From: Paenibacillus sp. Soil787
Lineage (GTDB): Bacteria; Bacillota; Bacilli; Paenibacillales; NBRC-103111
NCBI RefSeq assembly: GCF_001429545.1
Contig: NZ_LMSP01000002.1
Coordinates: 62,001-126,000, forward strand
DNA length: 64,000 bases
Reading direction: 5' to 3'
Shown here: positions 16,655 through 24,808 of the stretch, in pieces
Numbering within the stretch: the first letter of the stretch is position 1
Layout of the letters: each line of letters begins with the position of its first letter
Translations under genes and position numbers: made by a program
The notes under the pieces: model-generated
The model's database searches: none
The model's input: only the letters and a program-made list of their open reading frames with translations
Told to the model about the DNA's origin: nothing

Positions 16655-17452
16655 ATGCTGTTAAGGAGACGCTGGAGAAGCAGACCTACAGGGAAAACAA
16701 ACCGCAAAAAGGTGCTGTTGATCGGTCTTCTCATCTTTGTCTTATTTACTGTGCAGTTTTTTATTTTCGTAGAACGCAATCTTAGACCTCCCCTGATGAA
16801 TTTGGCAAAGGTGCGTATCAAGCAGATAGCGACACAAGCGATAAATAGTGCTATTGCGGATCATGTGGCTGAAAGCACGAATGCGGAGCAATTAATCGAT
16901 TGGAAAATGGATAAAAACGGTAAAATAACAGGCTTCATGCTTAATTATAATGAACATATGCGTATAACCGCGGATACGATTAAAACTGTGCAAGGTGAAC
17001 TGAATGATTTGCAAAGTATTTCTGAGCATATTCCAGTTGGGCAAGCGATGAATAGTGCGATTCTTTCCTCATTTGGCCCTGATATTCCGATTCGGCTGCT
17101 GCCAGTTGGGACTGTAAAGGTTGATCTGAATACACGTTCTCAAAATGCGGGAATCAATATGGTTATGTTTGAAGTGTATGTTCGCATTATTGCTGAAGTA
17201 TCGGTGATTATTCCCTTTGATTCTGATACTGAAATTGTGGAAACAGAAATTCCTATTTCGTATTCTCTCGTGGTTGGGGATGTCCCTACCTATTATTATG
17301 ATAATAAGGGAAAACCTGTGGGGAGTAATAAGGATGCGGGTCCACCGAGTTTATCGCTGCCTAGCATACCGAATGTTGGAACTACAATAACACCAAAGAC
17401 AGAGGGAATTTCAACGCAAGAAAGCAAGACACAAAAAGAACCGCCCCAATAA
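16655..17452 (+). CDS. yunB: Sporulation protein YunB
   Basis: A 265-residue membrane-anchored sporulation protein. A basic N-terminus (RRRWRSRPTGKTNRKK) is followed by one transmembrane helix (about 20-40) and an extracytoplasmic domain with LLPVGTVKVDLNTRSQNAGINM and the EIPISYSLVVGDVPTYYY segment typical of YunB. In B. subtilis yunB is a mother-cell gene needed for proper spore formation and lies next to lytH, as here. Start ATG 16655, seven bases after GGGGAGGG. The C-terminal Ser/Thr/Pro-rich tail is a variable extension. It converges on lytH across a shared terminator. Confidence 0.9.
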   Translation: MLLRRRWRSRPTGKTNRKKVLLIGLLIFVLFTVQFFIFVERNLRPPLMNLAKVRIKQIATQAINSAIADHVAESTNAEQLIDWKMDKNGKITGFMLNYNEHMRITADTIKTVQGELNDLQSISEHIPVGQAMNSAILSSFGPDIPIRLLPVGTVKVDLNTRSQNAGINMVMFEVYVRIIAEVSVIIPFDSDTEIVETEIPISYSLVVGDVPTYYYDNKGKPVGSNKDAGPPSLSLPSIPNVGTTITPKTEGISTQESKTQKEPPQ

Positions 17453-17471
17453 TGGAGCGGTTTTATTTTTT
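17440..17471. terminator. Terminator between convergent yunB and lytH
   Basis: ACCGC-(CCCAATAATGGA)-GCGGT stem followed by TTTATTTTTT; it overlaps the end of yunB. The A-rich left flank could let it work on the minus strand too. Confidence 0.75.
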
Positions 17472-18512
17472 CTTTTTCATCCGGTCTTCTCGTTCCCATT
17501 TGCGAAGGGATGGGTAAGGATCAAAGCTCCATTCGGTTAGCCCATTATCACGATATAGCCCAAAATGAAGATGAGGTGGAAATTTACCTGATGTACCTTG
17601 CCTACCATAACCCGAACTACCCACCCAGCCTATGGTTTGTCCAGGCTTTACGATATCGTTTTCTTTGATTCCTTTTTGATAACCAGAGAGATGGGCGTAG
17701 TAGTGATAAATATTGTTCACATCTCGAATACCAATTCGCCAGCCTCCGTAAGGATTCCAGCCTTTAATCTCGACTATGCCATAGCAAGTGCTTCGTACAG
17801 GAACACCATAACCCGCAAATAAATCTGTTCCTTCATGGGAACGATGCCCGCCCCATCCGCGACTGTCCCCCCATGTGCTGCGGTAGGAGTAGTCTGCGTT
17901 CACCGGCAATGGAAAAGCATGCTCATAAACATCGAGGGTACCTAGTGTGGCATAAATTGTAGCGAATTGTTTGATACGTTCAACACTGCGCGAGTTTTGA
18001 TAATAATTCCATAAGTTAATTTGTAAGTTTTCTTCTTGGTTGCCATTATTGCTCATTAGTGTGGCCATTGCTGCCAGTACGTCTAAATCGTTGTTTCGAT
18101 CTGCGAATCCATCACCTGAACCATCGCGCCCGAAACCATGAAAGAAGGAGATGCTTTTTGGATTCGTATCTTGCTGGTCTGGATTTAATAAGCCTACCCA
18201 ATCTGCTTCTGGGAAGTAAATGCTGGTAATTCCTTGATGCACGGGTCTTTTTTTCGCGATATTCATCGTTCTTTCGTACTGATCAACTGCGGCAAGGTAT
18301 GCCCATGGAATGCCCGACAAGATGCTTGTTTTTTCAAATAGCTCTTTCCTCTCAGCGTTCAAATTCGGGTTAACCTTAGACGGAGCTGCGGTAAAGAATT
18401 GGTCAGAAGCAGCGGCATGGGATTCCGTACTGAATGAAAGGGTCCCGGATTCGGTTGCTGATAGGAGAAGGCTAAGAACAAGAACCCGCGACCAAAACGG
18501 TCTGCTTTTCAT
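17463..18512 (-). CDS. lytH: LytH-like M23 peptidase (L-Ala-D-Glu endopeptidase, sporulation)
   Basis: A 349-residue exported protein. A signal peptide ends near SHAAAS; the middle region (ELFEKTSILSGIPWAYLAAV) resembles a lysozyme-like helical domain; the C-terminal LytM/M23 zinc peptidase domain has RSHEGTDLF and PPHLHFG, which hold the zinc ligands. B. subtilis LytH trims stem peptides during cortex maturation and is encoded beside yunB, which supports the name. Start chosen at ATG 18512 (AAGGAAGG nine bases upstream); an ATG at 18521 directly abuts that site. The 5' end is divergent from larC2. Confidence 0.87.
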   Translation of the reverse strand: MKSRPFWSRVLVLSLLLSATESGTLSFSTESHAAASDQFFTAAPSKVNPNLNAERKELFEKTSILSGIPWAYLAAVDQYERTMNIAKKRPVHQGITSIYFPEADWVGLLNPDQQDTNPKSISFFHGFGRDGSGDGFADRNNDLDVLAAMATLMSNNGNQEENLQINLWNYYQNSRSVERIKQFATIYATLGTLDVYEHAFPLPVNADYSYRSTWGDSRGWGGHRSHEGTDLFAGYGVPVRSTCYGIVEIKGWNPYGGWRIGIRDVNNIYHYYAHLSGYQKGIKENDIVKPGQTIGWVGSSGYGRQGTSGKFPPHLHFGLYRDNGLTEWSFDPYPSLRKWEREDRMKKKK

Positions 18513-18627
18513 CTCTATCATCCTTCCTTAAATGTTAGTTCTTAGGATGTACTCTTCTGCGAATGTTTATGCCTGCATCTTTCGTTGTTGTTCGATTTTT
18601 GCTATGATGCCTGTAGAGGTGAGGATC

Positions 18628-19116
18628 GTGAGTTTTAATCATAGGGATGAGCATGTAGATGATAGTATGCTGTTAATTCAGGCTAACTTGGATGATATGA
18701 ACCCGGAGTGGGTTTCTTATATAATGGATAAGCTTTTTGAAGTAGGTGCGAACGATGTATTTGTAGTGTCGATTATTATGAAGAAAGGCAGACCAGGGAT
18801 TATGCTGAATGTGCTGGTTGAAGATGAGCGGCTCTCTGATGTAGAGGAGGTTATTTTTAGCGAGACAACGACACTTGGCATCCGCTATATGCATGCTTCC
18901 TGCCATAGATTGGCTAGAGAATTCGAGCAAGTGCTAACACGATGGGGACTTTTAACGGTAAAAGTCGGTTATCACCAAGGGGAATTGGTACAATATGCAC
19001 CAGAATTCAAAGAATGCGAACAAATTGCTAAGGAGCATCAAGTCCCTTTGAAGCAGGTATACGAGGAAGTTAGGATGCAATTTATACAACAAAAACAAAA
19101 AAACGTCTCCTCCTGA
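18628..19116 (+). CDS. larC2: LarC C-terminal domain (LarC2) as a separate gene
   Basis: A 162-residue protein matching only the C-terminal half of LarC, the CTP-dependent nickel chelatase that inserts Ni into the pyridinium bis-thiocarboxylate mononucleotide (NPN) cofactor. Diagnostic is LLIQANLDDMNPEWVSYIMD near the start, then VFVVSIIMKKGRPGIMLNVL and TTTLGIRY. In other bacteria this domain follows LarC1 on the same strand, as a fusion or by programmed frameshift. Here it is encoded on the opposite strand and converges on larC1. Start taken as GTG 18628 after GAGGTGAG; an ATG further upstream (18604 or 18607) is possible. It appears intact. Confidence 0.85.
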   Translation: MSFNHRDEHVDDSMLLIQANLDDMNPEWVSYIMDKLFEVGANDVFVVSIIMKKGRPGIMLNVLVEDERLSDVEEVIFSETTTLGIRYMHASCHRLAREFEQVLTRWGLLTVKVGYHQGELVQYAPEFKECEQIAKEHQVPLKQVYEEVRMQFIQQKQKNVSS

Positions 19117-19138
19117 TTTGAAGGAAGAGGCGTTTTTG
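19097..19138. terminator. Terminator between convergent larC2 and larC1
   Basis: Imperfect inverted repeat AACGTCTCCTCC...AGGAAGAGGCGTTTT with A-rich left and T-rich right flanks, overlapping the larC2 stop. Confidence 0.6.
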
Positions 19139-19167
19139 GCCATTTTATTAATGGGTTCATTGGAGGC

Positions 19168-20022
19168 TCATGTATGGTGAGGGTGTGTATGTGTATGTTC
19201 ATGTTGATGATGATGATGATCATCATGTGTATGTCCATGACCATGCTCGTGTGCAAGGTGTTCGTGGCTTACTTGCCATTTCCCAATATAAGGATCAACT
19301 TTACCAACTACAACGCGAAGCACATTAGGTTGATTAGGTAAATCTCTTGTTCCTGCACCGTAACCGATGGTGTCTACGATCATAGGAGGAAAGCTTTTGG
19401 AGAACTCGTCCACGATTCCGGAAATAATACCGGCACCAGTTGGCGTCGTCATCTCTAGGTTATAGTTGGTTGAAGCTATGGGTAAACCTCGCATCATTTC
19501 CAGTGTTGCCGGAGCCGGTACGGGATATATACCATGATCGATGTGTATCGTTCCTGAACCAAGTGGTACTGGGGAGGCAAAGATCCGCTCGACTTGCAAG
19601 GAGTCAATGGCTAAGGCCACACCTACGATATCGACAATGGAGTCTATAGCTCCGACTTCGTGGAAATGTACTTTTTGGACGGGAATGCCGTGGATTTTGG
19701 CTTCAGCAATACCGATCTTTTCGAAGATTGCTAAGCTGAGAGCTGTTACACGCTCATTGAATCCTGCCTGTTGAATGACTTGTACGATTTCCGAGTAGTG
19801 ACGATGGTGTTTTGGTGGATGTTCTGGATCTAGAATGACATCTAGCTTCATGGCGGAAATACCGCGCTTAACAACACGCTTCCATTCCAAAATGTAAGGC
19901 TCTAGCTTGATTTTGGTAAGCTCATCTTCAATGTAAGCTCGATCTGCTCCCGCATCTACTAAAGCTCCAAGGGTCATATCGCCGCTGATTCCGGAGAAGC
20001 AGTCTAAATATAAAATGCGCAT
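19168..20022 (-). CDS. larC1: LarC N-terminal domain (LarC1) with His-rich tail
   Basis: A 284-residue protein matching the N-terminal part of LarC. Seen: MRILYLDCFSGISGDMTLGA, VHFHEVGAIDSIVDIVG, PVPLGSGTIHIDHG and TPTGAGIISG, all LarC hallmarks. After a segment ending VVVGKVDPYIGKW it runs into a roughly 30-residue tail that is about half histidine, then stops normally, without any LarC2 sequence downstream on this strand. The His tail is likely to bind nickel. It follows larB by nine bases in the larE-larB-larC1 operon. For a complete chelatase it would need the separately encoded LarC2. Confidence 0.92.
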   Translation of the reverse strand: MRILYLDCFSGISGDMTLGALVDAGADRAYIEDELTKIKLEPYILEWKRVVKRGISAMKLDVILDPEHPPKHHRHYSEIVQVIQQAGFNERVTALSLAIFEKIGIAEAKIHGIPVQKVHFHEVGAIDSIVDIVGVALAIDSLQVERIFASPVPLGSGTIHIDHGIYPVPAPATLEMMRGLPIASTNYNLEMTTPTGAGIISGIVDEFSKSFPPMIVDTIGYGAGTRDLPNQPNVLRVVVGKVDPYIGKWQVSHEHLAHEHGHGHTHDDHHHHQHEHTHTHPHHT

Positions 20023-20031
20023 TGTAGGATC

Positions 20032-20808
20032 TCACGCTCGTTTCGACATATTTTTGTTAATGAGCCCTGCGTAGTAGCCAGCTCCGAAGCCGTTGTCGAT
20101 GTTCACTACGGAGATTCCTGGTGAGCAGCTGTTTAGCATCGACAACAAAGGGGCGATACCTGCAAGGTTCGCGCCATAACCGATGCTTGTCGGCACAGCC
20201 ACGATCGGTTTGGCTACTAGCCCGCCGACGACGCTGGCGAGCGCGCCTTCCATGCCGGCAACGACCACAATCGCGTTTGCACCGCGAATGAGCTCCAACC
20301 GGCGGAAGAGCCGGTGAATGCCGGCTACACCCACGTCGAATATACGTTCAACGTGGCTGCCTAGGCATTCTGCCGTAAGTGCCGCCTCCTCCGCCACGGG
20401 GAGGTCGGAGGTGCCTGCGCAGACGACGGCGATATAGCCGTCGTGCACTTTAAGCATGGGCCGCTTGAACCAGGTTAGCGACCTCGCCGTTTCGTGGTAG
20501 GTGACACCTTCCACGGCAGCGGTAACATGGACGGCTTTGGCCGCGTCTACGCGCGTAGCGAGCACGCGGTCGGTGTGCTCCATCAGCCGCCGGAAAATCG
20601 CCTCGATCTGCTCGGCGGTCTTGCCTTCCCCGAAAATGACCTCGGGGAAGCCCGTACGCTTCTCGCGATCGATGTCGAGCTGAGCAAATCCAAGATCAAG
20701 GTTAGCTGGGCCCGCGGCGCTGCCTTCCTTGATGATTTGCTTCTTGGCTTCTTCTACGTCCAGATCGCCCGCCTGGACGAGCTTTAAGATTTTCTCTAGG
20801 TCCATCAT
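20032..20808 (-). CDS. larB: LarB, pyridinium-3,5-biscarboxylic acid mononucleotide synthase
   Basis: A 258-residue protein of the LarB family (related to PurE), which carboxylates and hydrolyses NaAD in the first step of NPN cofactor synthesis. Seen: an N-terminal helical region, VAFGEGKT-like FPEVIFGEGKTAEQI, VCAGTSDLPVAEEAALTAE, GVAGIHRLFRR and the glycine-rich GMEGALASVVGGLVAKPIVAVPTSIGYG. The ATG overlaps the larE stop by four bases. The gene is visibly GC-richer in its first half than its neighbours. Complete and of usual length. Confidence 0.93.
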   Translation of the reverse strand: MMDLEKILKLVQAGDLDVEEAKKQIIKEGSAAGPANLDLGFAQLDIDREKRTGFPEVIFGEGKTAEQIEAIFRRLMEHTDRVLATRVDAAKAVHVTAAVEGVTYHETARSLTWFKRPMLKVHDGYIAVVCAGTSDLPVAEEAALTAECLGSHVERIFDVGVAGIHRLFRRLELIRGANAIVVVAGMEGALASVVGGLVAKPIVAVPTSIGYGANLAGIAPLLSMLNSCSPGISVVNIDNGFGAGYYAGLINKNMSKRA

Positions 20809-21653
20809 ATGGATGCTTCTTTCACCTTGTCTTTCGTCTCCTTGGACAGGACTTCGTTCATGCTGCCCGTGCGGTAACCTTGTAAATCGAGTGTCACGTA
20901 GGTGAAGCCGAGCTTGCTGAACTTTTCATAGATCGCATCACGGTGTTCAACGACTTTATGAATCTCATCCGGCATAACTTCGATCCGGGCAATTTTTTCA
21001 TGGTGACGTACGCGCACCTGATATAATCCAAGCTGGGACAAGAAGTATTCGCCTTCGTCCAGTTGGTCGATTTTCCATTTCTCGATTTGCATCCCGTAAG
21101 GGATGCGAGAAGACAAGCAAGCAAAAGACGGTTTATTCCAAGTACGCAGTCCTAGCTCTTTGGAAAGCTGTCTGATCTCATCTTTGGTCATGCCGGACTC
21201 CTGTAAAGTACTACGGACGCCTTGCTCGTTCTTGGCTTGTAGACCGGGTCTATAATCACCGAGATCGTCCATGTTCGAACCATCCAGAATATAGGGGTAC
21301 CCTAACTCTTTGGCTAGTTGCTGCAAATGTGAATAAAGTCCCGTTTTGCAATGGTAACAGCGATCTGGATTGTTCGCGACGAAATTCGCGTTCTCCAGTT
21401 CCTTGACCTCTGTTTTGTACAGTGGGACACCAATTTGTTCTGCGAGTTCAACGGCTGCATCGAATTCCCGAGAAGGAAATGTTTCGGATGCTGCAGTGAC
21501 GGCTAAGACTTGATCTCCGAGCTCCTGCTGCGCGCGTTTGAGGACGAAGGTACTGTCAACCCCTCCGGAGAAGGCGATTAATACTCGGCCCATACCTCTT
21601 AAAATTTCTCCAAGCTTGCGGTCTTTCTCCCGTGTTACTTCTGGTATGCTCAT
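20805..21653 (-). CDS. larE: LarE, ATP-dependent sacrificial sulfur transferase
   Basis: A 282-residue PP-loop enzyme that adenylates the dicarboxylate intermediate and donates sulfur for the NPN cofactor. The PP-loop SGGVDST is at residues 29-35; ASETFPSREFDAA and PDRCYHCKTGLY follow; PSFACLSSRIPYG puts a Cys (179) where the sacrificial Cys of characterised LarE lies. It is the first gene of larE-larB-larC1. No larA (lactate racemase) or other NPN enzyme is in the window, so the cofactor's user is elsewhere. Confidence 0.93.
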   Translation of the reverse strand: MSIPEVTREKDRKLGEILRGMGRVLIAFSGGVDSTFVLKRAQQELGDQVLAVTAASETFPSREFDAAVELAEQIGVPLYKTEVKELENANFVANNPDRCYHCKTGLYSHLQQLAKELGYPYILDGSNMDDLGDYRPGLQAKNEQGVRSTLQESGMTKDEIRQLSKELGLRTWNKPSFACLSSRIPYGMQIEKWKIDQLDEGEYFLSQLGLYQVRVRHHEKIARIEVMPDEIHKVVEHRDAIYEKFSKLGFTYVTLDLQGYRTGSMNEVLSKETKDKVKEASI

Positions 21654-21743
21654 GTTTCTTCCCTCCCATACAGCCTTTACGTGATAAGGTTAAGCTGTTT
21701 TGGCCATCTTGATAAGTGTATCACAACTGACTGGCAAAGTGGA

Positions 21744-21771
21744 TTGTTTTGTCAGTCATTCATGTTATAAT
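21744..21771 (+). promoter_or_regulatory. Sigma-A-type promoter of lipA
   Basis: TTGTTT at 21744-21749, a 16-base spacer, then a perfect TATAAT at 21766-21771, 38 bases before the lipA start. Confidence 0.5.
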
Positions 21772-21809
21772 AACAAGAACGAGAAACCAATTAAAAGGCG
21801 GGAAACATA

Positions 21810-22685
21810 ATGCCTACAAAGCCATTAGAAAGAAAACCAGATTGGTTAAAAATCAATCTCAAGACAGATGAGAATTTTAAAGAAATAAAGTCAATGATGC
21901 GTTCAAAGACGCTGCATACGGTTTGTGAAGAAGCTAAATGTCCGAACATTCATGAGTGCTGGGCCAATCGTACAGCCACTTTTATGATTTTGGGCGATAT
22001 TTGTACCCGTGCCTGCCGTTTCTGTGCGGTCAAAACAGGGCTGCCTACCGAGCTGGATCTTGAAGAGCCAGAACGTGTAGCTGACGCCGCTTTACAAATG
22101 GGACTGCGTCACTGTGTCGTTACTTCCGTAGCGCGTGATGATTTGGCAGATGGCGGCGCCATGATATTCGCTGAGACTATCAAAGCGATTCGCCGCAAAT
22201 TGCCAATGTGCACAGTCGAAGTTCTGATCCCCGATTTTTTGGGGCGGGAAGAGTCGCTGGCCACGGTTCTAGAGGCTAAGCCTGATATCTTGAACCATAA
22301 TATGGAGACAGTTGAGCGCATGTCAGACCGCGTTCGCTCCAAAGCGAAATACCGCCGTTCTCTTGAACTACTGGAGCGTTCGAAGCGTATTGCTCCGAAC
22401 ATCCCAACCAAATCCAGCGTCATGATTGGTGTGGGCGAAGAGTGGGACGAGCTGCTGCAAACGATGGCGGATTTACGTGCAGTTGGCTGCGACATTATGA
22501 CGATTGGGCAGTACCTGCAGCCGTCTACAACGCATTTGGCTGTAGCTAAGTATTATACGCCTGAGCAGTTTGCTATGCTCAAAGAAGAAGGCATGAAGCG
22601 TGGCTTTAAGCACGTAGAATCGGGGCCATTGGTACGCAGCTCATACCATGCCCATGAACAGGTTCAAGCTGCATCGAACGTTTAA
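21810..22685 (+). CDS. lipA: Lipoyl synthase
   Basis: A 291-residue radical SAM enzyme that inserts two sulfurs into protein-bound octanoyl groups. The auxiliary cluster motif is [12 protein letters not shown] (Cys 39, 44, 50), and the radical SAM motif is CTRACRFC (Cys 65, 69, 72). [15 protein letters not shown] and the C-terminal [10 protein letters not shown] are family signatures. Usual length. In B. subtilis lipA lies close to yutD, lytH and yunB; here the lar genes sit between lipA and lytH. The next gene on this strand is yutD. Confidence 0.96.
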   Translation: MPTKPLERKPDWLKINLKTDENFKEIKSMMRSKTLHTVCEEAKCPNIHECWANRTATFMILGDICTRACRFCAVKTGLPTELDLEEPERVADAALQMGLRHCVVTSVARDDLADGGAMIFAETIKAIRRKLPMCTVEVLIPDFLGREESLATVLEAKPDILNHNMETVERMSDRVRSKAKYRRSLELLERSKRIAPNIPTKSSVMIGVGEEWDELLQTMADLRAVGCDIMTIGQYLQPSTTHLAVAKYYTPEQFAMLKEEGMKRGFKHVESGPLVRSSYHAHEQVQAASNV

Positions 22686-22725
22686 ATTAACGAACGGATC
22701 ATAGAAAGGAGAGCTTCCTACCATC

Positions 22726-23043
22726 ATGATTCATATTGCAAATAAAACATACGAGCTCGTTACAGACCATAAGAATGGCTGGAATTTCGAAGTTTTTAAA
22801 GAACGTTTTAGCGAAGTGTTGGAGCGATACGATTATATTGTCGGCGATTGGGGTTACAGCCAGTTAAGGCTGAGAGGTTTTTTTAAAGAAATCCATCCTA
22901 AAGCGACAAAGGAATCATCTATTGCGGCTCTTCAAGATTACTTAAATGAGTACTGCAACTTCGGCTGCGCTTATTTCATTATCGAAAAAGTGAATGGCAC
23001 CAAGCTGCAAGTGCCTTCTGAAGTGATTACAACCACTTCATAA
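22726..23043 (+). CDS. yutD: YutD-family protein
   Basis: A 105-residue protein of the YutD family (uncharacterised, common in Bacilli). Recognised from the KNGWNFEVFKERFSEVLERY and YIVGDWGYSQLRLRGFF segments and the C-terminal YLNEYCNFGCAYFII. Ribosome site AAAGGAGAG upstream. It follows lipA by 40 bases, as in other Bacilli. Its role is not established. Confidence 0.88.
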   Translation: MIHIANKTYELVTDHKNGWNFEVFKERFSEVLERYDYIVGDWGYSQLRLRGFFKEIHPKATKESSIAALQDYLNEYCNFGCAYFIIEKVNGTKLQVPSEVITTTS

Positions 23044-23058
23044 TGTAGTTAAACCCAA

Positions 23059-23099
23059 AAGACGCCTCTCATTCTTTAGCGGAGTGAGGGGCGTCTTCT
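23059..23099. terminator. Bidirectional terminator between yutD and nadK
   Basis: AAGACGCC-(TCTC...GAGG)-GGCGTCTT stem with AAA before and TTCTTATT after; it serves both convergent genes. Confidence 0.8.
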
Positions 23100-23105
23100 T
23101 ATTGT

Positions 23106-23918
23106 TTATTTTACTTCTAACCCAACAAAAGCTTCCCGAACCCTATTCCAGAAAGGAAAAGGACGGAACCTGGCAAACTTAACTTTCACGTTGGCTGCTA
23201 CACGGCAGCGGATAGAAACAACGTCGTCTCGCTGCAAGTACAAGTGGTCAAGTGATAATAGCATATTCTGCTGCGCTTTAGGATAAATGTCACAGTGATG
23301 ATGCTTCGGTAAAATCATGGAAGAGCCGAGTGTGCGGTAGACTCTATTGTTAATTGAAGCAATCTCGGCAATTTGAATCGCTTCAAGCGAAGGGTGGACC
23401 ATTGCTCCGCCTAAGCTTTTGTTGTAAGCTGTGCTGCCGGAAGGCGAAGAGATACAGATTCCGTCGCCGCGGAACATTTCGAACATTTCATCGTTAACAT
23501 GAAGTCGCGCGACAAGCGATACTTCGATTCCTCGTATGGTAAATTCGTTGAGCGCCAGATGCGTCTCGGAGCCCTTTTCTGTCGTAATTTCAATCTCAAC
23601 GACGGGGTAATGCACAACACGGAGCTCCTCGGGGGTAGTGACGCTGAACATCAATGAAGCAAGATGATCCAGCTCATCTGGTTTCCAATCTGCGAAGAAA
23701 CCTAAGTGTCCTGTATGGATACCAACGAAAGCGATTGTGTCAAGCTGCTGCACATATTTATGAAAAGCCTGCAGCATCGTGCCATCTCCGCCAATAGAAA
23801 GGACAATGTCGGGATTTTCTTCATCCCTTGGCATGCCTTGCTTTGCGGCGAGTTTATGGAACCGCTCTGTCAGCCCCTTGGAGATGTCATCGCCTCGTTC
23901 AATGACGTTGTATTTCAA
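23106..23918 (-). CDS. nadK: NAD kinase
   Basis: A 270-residue NAD kinase that makes NADP+ from NAD+ and ATP. The catalytic/nucleotide motif DIVLSIGGDGTMLQAF is near residue 40, followed by HTGHLGFFADW, ALNEFTIRG and the GDGICISSPSGSTAYNKSLGG block. Start chosen at TTG 23918, seven bases after AGGAGG. The frame is open further upstream to 23966, but that extension is the family 1 hairpin repeat rather than protein. Length then agrees with the family (about 265-270). It follows the PilZ gene on the same strand. Confidence 0.92.
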   Translation of the reverse strand: MKYNVIERGDDISKGLTERFHKLAAKQGMPRDEENPDIVLSIGGDGTMLQAFHKYVQQLDTIAFVGIHTGHLGFFADWKPDELDHLASLMFSVTTPEELRVVHYPVVEIEITTEKGSETHLALNEFTIRGIEVSLVARLHVNDEMFEMFRGDGICISSPSGSTAYNKSLGGAMVHPSLEAIQIAEIASINNRVYRTLGSSMILPKHHHCDIYPKAQQNMLLSLDHLYLQRDDVVSIRCRVAANVKVKFARFRPFPFWNRVREAFVGLEVK

Positions 23919-24005
23919 TTGGTTTCCTCCTAAGAGTTTTCGTAAGAAAACTTGCATCGTAAGCATAATCTGAGTTTTGCTTTAGCAAAACTTTCTTCGT
24001 AAGCA
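23919..24005 (-). repeat. Hairpin repeat pair before nadK (family 1, copy b)
   Basis: Two hairpins: AGTTTTC-GTAA-GAAAACT (23935-23952) and AGTTTTGC-TTTA-GCAAAACT (23973-23992), each linked to TTCGTAAGCAT or ATCGTAAGCAT. They fill the whole gap between the PilZ gene and nadK; on the minus strand the first directly abuts the nadK ribosome site. Confidence 0.88.
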
Positions 24006-24680
24006 TTAGCTAATTATCGAGCAATATTTATCAATGTCCTGAAGCATCGATTCAGGTGTATGTCGGAATTCGGCGGCGACTCGATAAGAATCATTACTGA
24101 AATTCGTCACCCTAATAATTTCACCATAGGCAGTAATTGGATGGGGGTACCCAGGGAGAATGAAGCTGAATTCCAGAAATAAGGGAAAGAAAAGCCGGTT
24201 TGTCGTAACGAAAGAAAGACCACTGGCACTAATATCAAGCAGTTGTCCGGAAAAGGCGACTCCCTTGCTTGCGGATATGCCGCGAATGCCAACAATACGC
24301 AAGGTGATCGGTGTTCGAAGCGAGAGCTTAGCTCGGCTGTATCTTCTATTCTGATGATAATGAATTTCTTCGGGAATGGATAGCGAAAGGTAACATATCG
24401 TCTTCTTTAATTCAAGTTGAATTAAATCGACATAGGCGTAATATAAAATTCCTTGGTCTTTAAAAGAAAACTCAATGAAAGAAATATGCTCTAATTTGTC
24501 GAATGGAAAAATTCCGGACAGCTCTAAACAAACGGTGAATGAAGCTTCACCTATTTTATCAATGTAGAAATTTTCTTCATAGCAAAAAGGCTGACCATCT
24601 TTACATTCTCCGACAATGATCAAATGACAATCCGTATTCGGTGCGATATATGCCAATTCCAGTGCCTTATTCCAATCCAT
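24006..24680 (-). CDS. PilZ-domain protein (c-di-GMP binding)
   Basis: A 224-residue protein. The N-terminal half (about 1-105) is a beta-rich YcgR-N-like region; the C-terminal PilZ domain has the ligand motif RRYSR (112-116, RxxxR) and LDISASGLSF (D149xSxxG), which are the c-di-GMP contacts. It probably changes activity or partner on binding c-di-GMP. There are no flagellar genes nearby, so the target is unknown. It precedes nadK on the same strand across the hairpin repeat. Confidence 0.83.
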   Translation of the reverse strand: MDWNKALELAYIAPNTDCHLIIVGECKDGQPFCYEENFYIDKIGEASFTVCLELSGIFPFDKLEHISFIEFSFKDQGILYYAYVDLIQLELKKTICYLSLSIPEEIHYHQNRRYSRAKLSLRTPITLRIVGIRGISASKGVAFSGQLLDISASGLSFVTTNRLFFPLFLEFSFILPGYPHPITAYGEIIRVTNFSNDSYRVAAEFRHTPESMLQDIDKYCSIIS

Positions 24681-24770
24681 AGCATCACCAAGTGGTTAGA
24701 TTTGCATTCACGAACACATGCACATACCGTTAAGTTCTCTATTCATAATAATTTATAAAAGAAAATAAGA

Positions 24771-24791
24771 AAAGCCCCAAACGGGGCTTTA
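24771..24791 (-). terminator. Rho-independent terminator
   Basis: AAAGCCCC-AAAC-GGGGCTTT, with an A-rich left side that gives a T-run on the minus strand, after the glucan phosphorylase gene. Confidence 0.75.
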
Positions 24792-24808
24792 TCTAGGAAT
24801 TCACCTAT

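Noticed and set aside
18532..19116. Programmed frameshift joining LarC1 and LarC2
   Set aside because: The two genes are on opposite strands and convergent.
23919..23966. Longer N-terminus for NadK
   Set aside because: The extra codons are the hairpin repeat; TTG 23918 has AGGAGG at ideal spacing.
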